DNA of 64,000 bases, taken from assembly GCF_026212465.1 (NCBI RefSeq), contig NC_080050.1, positions 1,148,501 through 1,212,500 on the forward strand. Reading direction: 5' to 3'. Shown here piece by piece: positions 21,266 to 33,366 of the stretch. Position 1 is the stretch's first letter. Each line of letters begins with the position of its first letter. The position numbers and the translations under genes are program-made. The notes under the pieces are model-generated. The model was not told where the DNA came from. It worked only from the letters and a program-made list of their open reading frames with translations, and made no database searches. The DNA is from Amaranthus tricolor. Lineage: Eukaryota > Streptophyta > Magnoliopsida > Caryophyllales > Amaranthaceae.

Positions 21266-24200
21266 ATGTTTCCAGTCTATCGAGGCATGAACACATACCC
21301 TTATCGGACAAACCAAATGCCCTCCTCTCAATATTATCATCCTAGCTGGGAAGCCGTTTCTCCTCAAATCAAAGAAGGCCCATCAAGTTCCTCTTGCACC
21401 AATGAACCATGGCATCACAATCATGGTTATCCAGTTCCACCGATGCAGTGCCATAATTGTTGCACTCATGGCCAGCGTCCAATATATTACGATTTCAGAC
21501 CACCATGCTCTCACCTCCCGCCATCAATGCCTCCAGCTTATAATCACTGTTGCGGTGGCTATCCTCCTTACCCTCAATCTTACCCCATGTATTATGATCC
21601 TCTGTCACATTATTCCATGGAGGTACCACCTAGATATGAATTTGACAAGAGTGTACCAAGAGGTGAATTTTATTGCTGTGAATGCCCAAACCATTCATGT
21701 AATGTGAAAAGACATAATAATATCAAGATCGAAGAGCAGGAGCCTGAAGTGGAGACAAAGAAAAGTGAGTCATTCGTTGCCCCGGGGGCAAACAACTTCT
21801 CATATCCGCTCCTGTGGATTCCTCCTGGGTTTACGATGAACAAAGAGCTACCAAGAAAGCTTGAAAATGCAGCTAATGGACAGCAAGTGCTTCCTTATGT
21901 AAAGAATCCTCAGGTGCACAAGAGATCTGTTGACACAGAAGCACAGAATGGTGAAGGTGGGAAGCCTCACCAGATAGCATTGGTAGAAGATCATCCGAAC
22001 CAAAGGTATGGATGGTTTCCTCTGGACATGAATAGCATCAGTCAACTGATGGGAGGTGGAAAGACGAGGAAAAGTCATGACCAAGATGATAGAAGCAAGG
22101 AGGTAAAAAAGGCTCCAGATGTGGAGAAGGAAGATCAAAATAAGCAAGTGTCTTATCCTATTATTTGGATGCCTTTTGATGGATTATTGAAGGATCATCC
22201 GAAGGGCTTAGCAGAGAACACTTCTGGTGGATCAACTGCAGAAGATTCTTCATCTACTTTAAATGTCGTCCCAAGGAAGATTGAACATCTTCAGAATGAA
22301 GAAGAGAAGGGAAAGATTACATCAGGAGATGATGGTGGTAAAAAGGGACCTGTCGCATCTGAGAAAAAGAGCAATGTAAAAACAATTCCTGTGAAGCAGC
22401 TCGAAGATTCTGTTCCTAAGTTCTCAAAAAAAGAGGAAGTGCATAAGGGTGGTGAAGCACAAGTGGGGAAAGCAAAGCCGTCATCCCCGACTAAGAAGTC
22501 TAAGCTACCACCAATCTGTTTGAGAGTTGATCCACCAAGGAAGAAAAATGGTAACGGTAGCTCAAGATCTCCTAGCCCCCCTGGTGACAAAAAACTGCAG
22601 GCTTCTGAAGAACATAAGGTTGGGGATGTTAGTAACCAGCTTCCGAAGGAAATAAAAGTTAAGGGTGTGGAGGAGAAGGCACCCATCCAGACTAATTCTG
22701 AAGTATCTCACACTGTTGGTGAGGCAGGTAGTGTTGAGGAAAAAAATACAGTGCAGCAGACAAATAGTCATAAGGCCAAAGATACTAAGAGCAGCAATGA
22801 CATATCACAAGCTCAGGAACCACAAGCAGCAAAAGAGACTGAATCTCAGCAAGGAAGCAGAAGGGAAAGAAAAGTCATGTCAGAAGTTGAAGCAGCAGTT
22901 ACAATCCAGTCTGCATACCATGGATATGATGTCAGAAAATCGGAACCACTAAAGAAGCTCAAACAAATTGCGGAAGTTTCTGAAGGTGTTTCACAGGTGA
23001 AGAGGAAGATTGAAGATCTTGAGTCTCGCAAGGCTGTAGATGACAAGGAGAAAGCGGTTATTGGGGAGATGATAATGGGGCTGCTGCTGAAGCTGGATTC
23101 TATACAGGTATGTAAGCGACCTAGTGGTTTCTGGTTGAATTTTTTCTCATGAGTTATTTGATGCATCTTTTTCTATTTGTGCAAATTACTCGATGCTTAC
23201 TATCGTTTTGTATCTGTTTAGGGGATGCATGAAAGTATCCGAGATGTTAGGAGATCTGTAGCGAAAGAGTTGATTATTTTACAAGAGAAGCTCGACTCTA
23301 TAATGAGCCAGAAGTTCGTGCCACTGACGCTGAATTCCGCAACTGCAGAAGTTGATGACAAAAATTCCAAATGCCCTGCTTTTCAAGAGGGGTTTGATAA
23401 TAATGAAACACCGTCTAAAGTCTCAAGCCCTAATGATTACAGGATCACAAAAGTGTCGGAAAGAGAGGGAATCGGCTCGGGCCAGCTTCCTACTTGTGAT
23501 TATGAGGAATGTGATTCAGAGAAAAAGGAAATCATAGAATTATTACCTGTAAATATAGATTCTCAAAACCTTCAAGATGATACGGTGGTCTCGGTGTCAT
23601 TGGGAAGTATTGATGAGGATGTTGCAGCTTCTTGCTTGGGTTCAGAAATGAAAGAAACGGTACTTGATCCAAGTGAAATTGTCCAGGAACATTCACAAAC
23701 GGAATCAGAGAAGTCTATAATACATGCAAGCCCTGTCGATGAGACAAAAGAACAAATGTATATAACCTCTGAGAATGAGGATCAAGTAGCCGAACTGCTT
23801 TCTGAACTGCCTCGGGATGTTGTTGAGGAGTCTCCAGTTACTGTGGATAGTGATGGGAACCTAGAAGTGCAAGTACAGAATGATTTGGTATCTGCAAACA
23901 AGGATCAAGAAGACAGGTTGTCATTAGAACCCCCGCAAGATATTAAGGAAGGGTCTTTGGCTGACGTTAGCGGTGTCAGAGAAACAGTAATGCAGACCGA
24001 TGTGGTTGCTGGGGATGAGGTCGAGGAAACATATAATCACCTACTTCGAGAATCTACGGAGGAAGATGGAAAGGAGAGGTCACCACTGATAGACCATGAT
24101 TGTAGCTGTTCTGAGATCATTTCTCCTAGTGAAGAACAGCCTCATGATGATCATCTTGATTGTTCAAAGCTCACTTTGCCTAGTGAAGAACTGTCTCGCG

Positions 24201-25048
24201 ATGCTGCCAATGATGATGGCAAGGAGCTAGCTGAGGATGAAACTTCAAAAATTTCGATTAAAGATCAAGAGCTGGACCACCTTCAGAAGAGTTTGGGAGT
24301 GGGTGATAAGGACATTGTACTCATCGAGCATGAAAATCATGTCCCCCTTGAAAAATCTAGCGAGGAGACTATGAGCAACCCGGAATTTGGCTCCACTAGT
24401 GATCCGACAAATATTGAGATATCAGTTATTGAGGATGGTGCAAGCGAACGGCTGCCAGATTTGGCTGATGACGTAGAGGCCTCTGTGGCTAAAACGAGAG
24501 TTCAGTTAGACGAAAAGAGTGAAATCCCACCTCTGAAAGTCTATGAAGTTGCGAAGCAATCAGAAGAAGCAGGAAGTGTGGAATGTTTTACAGACACGAT
24601 ACCTCTCACAGATCCTGAAAGTGATCACAGCAATACAATAGAGCCTTTAAGCAGTGAAAATCAGACGAGCTCTGAAACTCTGAATCCTGAACTTGCTGTT
24701 TCTGAATCTAACGTGCAGGAATCTAAAGAAGAAAATGTAACAGTCGGAAGATCAGTGGAGGATCATGATTCAGTTTTCGCAACCAAAAATGAGGTGCAGA
24801 TCGATGAGAATGTAGTAAAAGAAAACGAGAGGCTTAGAGAGTTGCTCGAAAAGCTACTTGTGTCTGGCAAACAGCAGCAAGAAGATATATCGAACCTGAA
24901 CGGGAAGTTGAAAAACTTGGAGAAGAAGCTCGCTAAAACGAAGAAAGCAAAATCGACTAGGCATCCAAGAGTTAAACTGTCTCGGCCGACTTGCGGGAAA
25001 TCTGCTAGTGGCTCACCAAGGGAGAGGCCAATGGGTATGGTATCATAG
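21266..25048 (+). CDS. BAG6: BAG family molecular chaperone regulator 6-like protein
   Basis: Two exons, 21266-23107 and 23222-25048 (TAG), encode 1222 residues; Arabidopsis BAG6 is about 1040. I start at 21266 (MFPVYRG) because it lies just after the 5'-UTR acceptor and resembles the MMPVYMD start of the Arabidopsis protein. Residues 1-150 are rich in Pro, Tyr, Cys and His (QCHNCCTHG, EFYCCECPNHSC). Three aromatic-Pro repeats follow: YPLLWIPPG, YGWFPLD and YPIIWMPFD. A Lys/Ser/Pro-rich basic region leads to a calmodulin-binding IQ motif at about 545-558 (VTIQSAYHGYDVRK). It adjoins the BAG domain (about 565-650), which is split by the intron after residue 614. The second half is long, acidic and low-complexity, and ends in a coiled coil at 1146-1190 and a basic tail. 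BAG domains bind the Hsp70 ATPase domain, and plant BAG6 acts in heat tolerance, autophagy and basal defence (established knowledge). Confidence 0.94.
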
Positions 25049-26433
25049 TCACACTTGTACTTCTACTTGTGTCTTTGAGGGTATCTGTGTAATTGTTGTG
25101 TATGAACTGAATGTGATTAATAAACTGCAAATGGTTGTATAATTGTCAATGTTTCTTATACAAATATTTTTATTTCAGTTATATCTTCTCATTTTTCGTA
25201 TTCGACCTAATTTTAGTAAGATTTTATTAACGAGTTCATTTATATTTTATTTATATTTTCTCATTTTTCGTATTCGAGCTAATTTTAGTTAGGATTTTGA
25301 TAACAAGCACCTCTAAGTTTCTTTAAAATAGCCAACTAGAAAATACTTTTTGGAAGTATATATCCATTAATTATTATTTAACACGGTATAATATATGTGA
25401 AATTTGAACATCCTTTTAATAATATTATATTATTTTTATCTTTCTAAGAGTATATTATTTTTATAATAATAATTTATTATAATTTTTAGTTACATATAAC
25501 TTTAATCAAAATAAGGTATTTGATAACGTAAAAAAATAAAATGTTAGTATAATAGAACAAAGAAAGTATAAATTATTTGACGCTTAATTTGATAACAAAT
25601 TTCAATTTTATGTTATGTTAGGTAATATAATTGTTTGTAAAATCTTATGTAGTTAAACTTTCAAAATATTTTTTAGTTTAATTCAAAGATATTCCATTAA
25701 TTGGACAATCTAGGGTCGTTGGCTATCATATTTTGTGTATAATTTTCAGTTTTTTTCAAAAAAATTAAATCAAAAATAGAAAACTAGATAAAGTGATTTT
25801 CATTTTATTTCATCAGTGAATTTGGCTTTTTTTTAATTCATTATAGACATATATTACTATATCATATGACTCTGATATTTTGTTGATAATAAAAAGGTAA
25901 TTAATAGTAAAACCATGGTTGTCTCCGATTTTTTTACGTGTTCTGAGTAAATATTTATGTGCCTCAAGCAGAAATTTGTAATTTCGCAATTTTAAAATAT
26001 GCGAGAAAAAATTGAAAATTATCTAAGGGTATAAATAGAAAGGGTATAAAGGATTAAGATTTTAGCATTGTTGTACACTTTAACACTTGCATATTAAAAT
26101 TATAAAATATCGAAATGAATGAAAAAGAAGAACCAATGTAAACAACCACTAAAAGTAATTTAATTTATATAGTCAAATCGAATCTATTAATTTATTATAA
26201 CAATAAAATAATTGAGATGAGGCAAGAAAATATTTTAATTAATTGATGTTAGAACAGAAGAAATATTCATTTAAGTTCGTAGTCTTTTTTTGTATTTAAC
26301 GGTCTTTGCAATAATAATATTTTATTATTCAATGTCATTAAATAGATCCTGCAATTAAGAATATTTGCTCATTTTTATCACCAAAATCCAATTAAACTAA
26401 TTTTTTTTATATACTAAAATCAAATTTCAAAAG
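25049..26433. other. Intergenic between BAG6 and C2 genes
   Basis: The BAG6 3' UTR occupies the first hundred or so bases (AATAAACTG near 25120 is polyadenylation-like). The rest is AT-rich with no recognised gene; a 45-bp near-duplicate (CTCATTTTTCGTATTCGA...TTTTAGT) occurs at 25189 and 25259. The right end should contain the promoter of the C2 gene. Confidence 0.4.
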
Positions 26434-26675
26434 TTGAGTAGGGAATTTAGAAATTACAATGGAGAAAGAACTCATAAAGAAACCATTTCAAAAACAATCG
26501 TATATTATCCACTCCATCTCTTTCCTCTCCTAATTGGCGTTTCTTTCGCCGGTAGATCAACTTCGCCGCCGTCAAAGCACCGTCACCGGCGACGAAACTG
26601 CCATTACTGCGTCCAAATCACCGACTTTATAATCCTCTCTTTCCTTGATTTCTTTGAAGAATCTTCTAGAAAGAA

Positions 26676-27473
26676 ATGAAATCTCCTGCGCCTCTTCCAC
26701 CACGACATCATCATCAGCAACAACAAGAATCAAACCATTTTCTCGAAATCAACTTAATTTCAGTTCAAAACCTAAAACCACCTTCCGGTAACATACGCCG
26801 TCTACAAACCTACGCCATTGTTTACCTTGATCCTTCTTCCATTAAGCTTCGAACTCGAATCGACAAACTCAATGCTGAAAACCCTAATTGGAATGACAAA
26901 TTTATTTTCAAAGTTTCGGACGAATTTCTTTCTTCGGAGAATTCGTCTTTTATGGTTGAAATTTTTTCAGTCGGTGTTTTGAAAGATAATCTTCTTGGTT
27001 GTGTACGTTGTCTTCTCGGAAACTTCCCATTTCCTCTTCAAACCGGTGTTCATTACTGTGTTGCGCTTCAAATTCGACGACCTTCTGGAAGATTCCATGG
27101 AGTTTTGAATGTTGGAGTTATGGCGATTGATGGATTGTCTGAAGTAGGCTCTACACTTTCTGGAATCTCAGCGATTGGTTACCGTGAGTTTTTGGGAGAT
27201 TCCGTCAAGAAAAATCGTCATCGGAAGAATCATCATCGGCGTGGATTATCTGATTTGAGTTCAGAGAGCGAGTCATGCGGTGGTGACTCAGTGGATAATT
27301 CTGATGGTACTGAGTCAACAGCGTCGAACTCGTCCGAGTCGAGTGGTGTTCTGAAAGAGTTGAATGGGAGAGAAATGGCGGGAAAAGGGGGAGTTATTCT
27401 CTGTGGTTTAGGGTTTCAGAAGAAGTTACACATCAGTACTTCTGATGCGTTGGATTTAGAGAATGGTAGATAA
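26676..27473 (+). CDS. Single C2-domain (CaLB-type) protein
   Basis: An intronless frame encodes 265 residues, starting at the ATG in AAAGAAATGAAATCTCC. Residues 1-20 are Pro/His/Gln-rich. Residues 22-150 form one C2 domain, with strand-like segments FLEINLISVQNL, TYAIVYLDPS, NPNWNDKFIFKV and SFMVEIFSVG. The linker RHRKNHHRRGLSDLSSES and a Ser/Asp/Glu-rich stretch (about 190-225) follow; there is no transmembrane segment. The Asp cluster expected for tight calcium binding is incomplete to my eye, so calcium-dependent phospholipid binding is possible but unproven. The layout resembles small plant C2 proteins annotated as CaLB-domain or SRC2-like, including (recalled) Arabidopsis At4g01200, the neighbour of the At4g01210 glycosyltransferase. 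The specific cellular role is unknown. Confidence 0.85.
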   Translation: MKSPAPLPPRHHHQQQQESNHFLEINLISVQNLKPPSGNIRRLQTYAIVYLDPSSIKLRTRIDKLNAENPNWNDKFIFKVSDEFLSSENSSFMVEIFSVGVLKDNLLGCVRCLLGNFPFPLQTGVHYCVALQIRRPSGRFHGVLNVGVMAIDGLSEVGSTLSGISAIGYREFLGDSVKKNRHRKNHHRRGLSDLSSESESCGGDSVDNSDGTESTASNSSESSGVLKELNGREMAGKGGVILCGLGFQKKLHISTSDALDLENGR

Positions 27474-30400
27474 CGGCTGAGATTTAATCAATGGAAGTGG
27501 TATTAATTTCCAATCATGTTGTGATTAACTGAATTAATCACTGATTAAGTGGGGTATAATTTTCATTTTTGCTAATACTTGTGTGATTAGAACTTTGGTA
27601 TACTATAAAATGTCACAAGTAATAATGTTTGGTTTCTAAACATTTTTTTAACACTAGATTAGTAGATTGTGTTGTATTCTACAATCTCCAATTTTGTGGC
27701 TTAATGTTAGTTGTTGATCATCAATATTTTGAAAGAGCATCATTGTTGGTCCAAATTTAAAACTTCTATCATTTTCAATTTTCAAATACCAAAAGCTTGT
27801 CAAACAACATATATATGTTTTTACTATAAAACTGTTTCATTTGAAAATTTATCAAAAAACAAATAAAAGCGAAATATTTTTTAAGACATAGCAGATACTA
27901 AGTAATTGATACTTTTTGTCCTTCTAAAATGATATTATTTGATATTATATGTGAGTTTTTTAAGTCAAATGACGTTATTTGAAAGAGACATAGAAAGTAT
28001 ATGATGTAGAGTGCGATGGATGTTAGATGGTGTAAAATCAGAAGCGCTTTAGTTTTCCATTTTGCTTATTACGGGTTTCAATGTATGTTTTTAGGCCTCC
28101 TATAATCATAAACTTTTATACATAATAAAATCTAATACGAATATATTTTAACTTTTATAAAACATAAAAATTCATATACATATTTCTTTTTTCTTAAATT
28201 GAATACTAGTTAAGAAAATAATACATGAGAACAAAGGGAATATATCTGGATCATATTTAGACCTCCATATCCAAAGCTGAGTTGAACACTTTACTTCGAA
28301 TAGGCTAAAATAGTGAACCTTTTTTTACAGCTCTACTCATTCGTCTCGTGCATTTAATATCATTTGAAACGATATATTTTTTTCACTTAAATGATAAAAT
28401 ACTTGAAATAAAAGAGTCAGGAGTATAATTGAAGTAGAGGTGTTGATGGATGGATTTAGACGGATAGCAAACTAGACATACTTATAAAAATTTATTTGCG
28501 GGCTCAATTTTTCAAAAATTCGCCGCCCATTGCAGTCCTTATATTTTTGCCGCAACCCGACCTCTTTTTTAGCAAAATAATACAAAGTATTGTCCAAAAG
28601 ACTTCAAATTAAAATATTCTTAAAAGATGAGGCACTTTTACGACGGTGCAAGAGGAATACATAAGGTAATGAAGTTAAAACTCTATATATTCACATTGTT
28701 GGACTATCAAAGTAAGTCTGTGGACTTAATTAGAGTTTGGGCATTAGGAGTATTGTATCTTCTTATATATAATTTTAAAATAAAAAATTTAAAAAATTGT
28801 AGAAGTATATTTATAAAATAAATGGGCGGGCGGGTTTATTAGTAGGTATTATGTGTCATTACCCGCACATTCAACTTAACAGGCGGGTATTACCTATTCA
28901 GATATAAATTTTGTTTTTTTCTAAATTATTGTCTAAATCTGTCTGTTTTTTTGAGCCAAATGGATCGAGTCCAGCAAATTACCCGCCTATACAACAGCAA
29001 GCTTTAGCAGATTAGCCTGAGCCTTAGCTTTAGCCTAGCCTAGCTGTGTTGAGTTGGACGCTGTCTACCTGTGCATTATTACCGTGATCAGCTCATCATA
29101 TCAGCATGATTTACTCGTCTCTCCATTTATTTCATCCGTTTTATTAAGTTTGTAACTATTTTCTTTTAACTATTTCAAATTACTAGCTAGAATACAATAC
29201 TTTTTCTTTTAATAAAAATAACTATATAAATATTTAGTGTAACTACTCTTATTTTCATTTTCTTACAATATACCTTGTTTGCCTTGTTTTTCACTTAATC
29301 ATTTTAAGAGTTACTATCAGACGCTAACTTCTGACATAATAATGATAAATGGAATCAACCAAAAGTTTAATTTGTTGGTTAAATGATTTGTTAAAAGTCT
29401 CATAGTATATTATACTTCATCTGTTCTGATTTGGCTGCTACATAAGGACTCTGTACACATAATTCAATGTTCAATCTAACAATTAAAGATGAGTTTTAGC
29501 TGATTCAAACCAATTCATGTTGTTGACCGATACGTCCAAATGAGAATCAAATCTATACTGGTCAAACATATCCGGCCTATCTATTCTGAGCTAGGATGGG
29601 CCAATTTAATTATTTAATTTAAAGTGAAAATATGTATAAAAATAAATGCCTCTTACTTTCATACGACTTTGCCTCTTAGAATAGATAGCAAAAGAAATTG
29701 AGTTTTTTATAAAAAGGTAGATACTTATTAATAAATAAAGAGAGACGGTAAATGGTATAGACTAAATTAAAATAGAGTTATTTATTAATAACAAAATTAA
29801 ATCATAAATCAGAAGTACAAAAGTTAATTAATATTATTTGACAAAGGCATACTATAATCCACTCTCAATGTTTATAAATAGGATATTCCATGATACCACT
29901 TACATAAATCCCTAACTTTCCCAAAACAATCAAATATATAAAATCAATGCATGGACATTTTCCCCTTTCTAATTGATTATTTATTATTTAGTTTAATTAA
30001 ACAACTTTTAACACCTAATCAAATACCCAAAATTAAAAATTAAAAATTAAATCTTATCTCAATTAAATAATAAATAATACTTTTCTCAAAAACTTATTTT
30101 AAATTTAATTCTCATCAAATTTCTCCCAACTTACTAATCATTAAAAAAACCTAACATCTAAAGCAATATCAACAAAATAATAATTACTCGTGGCAGCTTG
30201 GAAAGTTAAGAATGATCACACCACTTTGTAATTGGCTACAACACAAAAGGCATTTTAGATATGGACTAGCTTACTTTGCATCTTTTTCCCCTCCACTCTA
30301 TCAAAGTGATCCAACATCACTAGTGGACAAATAAGCATTCTACAATTTTTTTTTTATGATATTCTTCTATTTAAAAGTTAGATGATAATTTTCTAATAAG

Positions 30401-33109
30401 TTTAAAATGAGTTTAATATTTATTTATGGATCATGTTCAAGTTTAAAATATTAAATTCAGACCTAAGTTTATTTACTTTTTATCATACTTAAATTCGAGT
30501 CAAATTTATTGAGTTTTCCAAAATAAAAATTATAATTATAGAATTCATTTCAAAAATAGAATTAAACTCTAGAATTAAAGTCAATGAGACATTTGTAGTA
30601 AAGTCTTTAAACTCATGATTATCCAAATATAAGTAAAGGTGAATCCAAAATTTACTAATATTAAAGGGTTCATTGTAGTAAACTCTACATACATGCAGAT
30701 GTTGCAGATGTTAACTATTAAGTATTTTTTAACTTTTCTATTGTATTAACTTGGGTAACTATTAGTTTTTCATGGTGAGGAGCCTCTACTATTATTTTTT
30801 TAGTTTATTATTATTTTCCTTTTAAATTTTTAAATATTTTTTGTTTTAACAAATTTTATAACGCTTTGTAGCCTTGTAGGTCAAGGTATATAAGACCAAA
30901 ACCCTTGCATGTGACGCACTTTGAAAGGTAGCACGAAAGGTTGCATTTACCATTCAAGTTAAGATGCTTGCCCTCTATATTAAGCAAAAAGCATAGAAAA
31001 CTTTAATTAAAATAAAAGGACAACATAATATTTTTCTTGGTAGTCAAGATTTGATCGAAGACTATGAACATAGTTATCTCCTATAGTGGTAAACCTTATA
31101 CACATGTTTTTATTGTCCTCCACTATCATGCATGGAATTTTTATCATGTTGTGTGAGAATAAAACTAAATTTATTTGTAACATCTAGTTGGATGGACCCC
31201 TGAATTTTCAAATGCATTATTAATATTAAATTTTTATATTAAAATTTTATCGACTACTTTTTTGTCCTTTTACGAAAATACTATTTAATTTAAAAATTCT
31301 CATATATTTAAATTAAATAATGTTTTCTCAGAAGGGACATAGAAAATAAATTTGATGCTTAAATTGACAACTTGACATATTGACGTATACAAGTATTAGG
31401 TATGTTACATCCTTGCCAATTGGGTTTGAAAATATTAGTGTTGGAGCCTTAGAGTAGAATTTATTGTTAAATAGGAATCAACTTTATCAAAAGTTTATGC
31501 TAATAGTTAAGGTTTTAGGATATATTATATACTCTATTACTTCCCTTACATGAAAACCCTTTGAGCTGGAAGTGTAGTTGCAGCATATGTCCTCCTCATA
31601 CATGGCATTAACAACCTTTTTGTCAATAATACTAATTAGTGGTGATAGGATTGATTAGTAGTGTAAATTTTCAAGATATGTATAATGTCATTAATTCTCA
31701 AGATAATGAAAGTTTCATCATAAAAAAGTTTTATTGTTCGGTGTTTTTCATTACTACTTAATACCACATTTTTCAAATCGCAATGCATTGAAATGAATTT
31801 TGTGAAAGAAATGAGATTGTTGAAGGAGAATAAGCACGACCATTAAAATTATTAAGTGATATTCTATCAAAATTACACTAACTTTTCATTTACCATTTTC
31901 ACTATTTAGTACCGATTATCAAACGAGTTGTAAATGTTTCACTTGAATTAAAAAGGGTAGATAAGATATATACGAACATGTGACCTTCAATCACGTTGGC
32001 TTCCGATACCATATCAAGAAAAAACTCAACTAAAAGTTTAAGTTGATGGTTGAAGCTAATCCCCATGATATATTATATATTCTATCACTTAAGCAATTAC
32101 TATGATTTACATAGGGCACAACCTCAAATATTTAAGGAGCCTTGAGCAAATGTGCATGTGCTTTTTTTGAAAAAAACCAATTGGGAGATTATTAATTTTA
32201 TTAATTAGACAAGATATTAATTTGATCATTTAACCCAATCAACCAGTAAAATAAATTGAATTAACAATACTATTAACAAGATTAACAACGAATTAAGGCA
32301 ATGTGCGTATGAGGAGTGCCTTAAACGAAGCATGAAGCTGCTACAGTTAGTAAAGGGTCTGCATGAGCTGCTCACTCGACCATTTATAATGCTCGTTCGA
32401 GCATCATAGTTCGAGGGCATTTTCGAGTTTATGTTATACTAGATTTATACTTGGTGGGAAAATTTGTCAAATGGGTTAGGGTTATTCTATTTTCGAGTTT
32501 CTGTTATGCAATATTTATATACATTATATACATATCATATAAGATGAGGCAAGAAACAATCTTATAACAATCACATATTATTGTTAGTATATAGTTCATC
32601 CTCTTTTATCAATTGTCATACTACTTAATAAGAATAAAGAATTATTTTTTTACCTTAATTGGAAATTAAGTAAGTATTACATTTTAAAGTGAGATCTTCA
32701 ATTTATTTCTCGATAATCCTCTTATTTCCTCAATCTCCCAGTATTAATATCAATAGTTTAATTATCATACTCTAAATTAAATTTAATAATAGAGAATATA
32801 ATTTGTATTATTTTAATCTCAACATATCAATTAAGATAATTCTATTGATATGATAATTATCTTGAAAATATAATTATTTTATCTTGTTACTATTTATAGA
32901 TAATATTACATATAATATAATCTTTATTTTTAGCATTTATATTATTAAGTGTAATATTTTAGATATTTCTTTTCTAGTATAAATACAATGTAATGTTATG
33001 ATTAATATTAACAATCATTTTAAATACTTCTCTAAACTTTCATACACTCTCTACATTTAAGCTTTTGAAAATGGAAAAAGTATACGTACACAGATGCACC
33101 AAAGCTATA
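27474..33109. other. Long AT-rich intergenic region
   Basis: No gene is supported. It holds scattered repeat debris: a GGGCGGGCGGGTTTATTAG/ACCCG-rich segment (28430-29060), copies of the AACTCAACCAAAAGTTTAAG-type dispersed repeat (about 31432-31640 and 31965-32110), and a CTCGACC/TGCTCGTTCGAGCA segment (32360-32425) reminiscent of the LTR near 14.9 kb. A TATA-like TTTATAAATAGG occurs at about 29871, but no coding exon follows it. Confidence 0.4.
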
Positions 33110-33366
33110 CTCACTCCAATTCAGCACTAACGTCCCATTTGCTTTTTGGACACTATTCATCTTACTCTTAATTTGTATTTTATTATTAATCTACGAGTTA
33201 AAACATAGTCATGTGGGATCTTGTTTGATTCTTCTCAATGCAAGGATTATTCATATCAACTTTTCATAATTTTTAATAATACACAATTAGAAATATTAAG
33301 GATTGAATAAGTGCATTGGATAGAGTGCATAAAGTAAATGGAACGTTAATGGTAAATTGGAGGGAG
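33110..33366. mobile_element. Stowaway-type MITE
   Basis: A 257-bp element begins CTCACTCCAATT and ends AATTGGAGGGAG, with TA on both sides. Its interior (GTTAAAACATAGTCA...GATCTTGTTTGATT) recurs at about 53393-53600 and, in part, near 54565, so it belongs to a multi-copy family. Confidence 0.7.

Noticed and set aside
22291..22686. 131-residue minus-strand open frame within BAG6
   Set aside because: It is the antisense shadow of the Lys/Glu/Ser-rich BAG6 coding exon and matches no known family.
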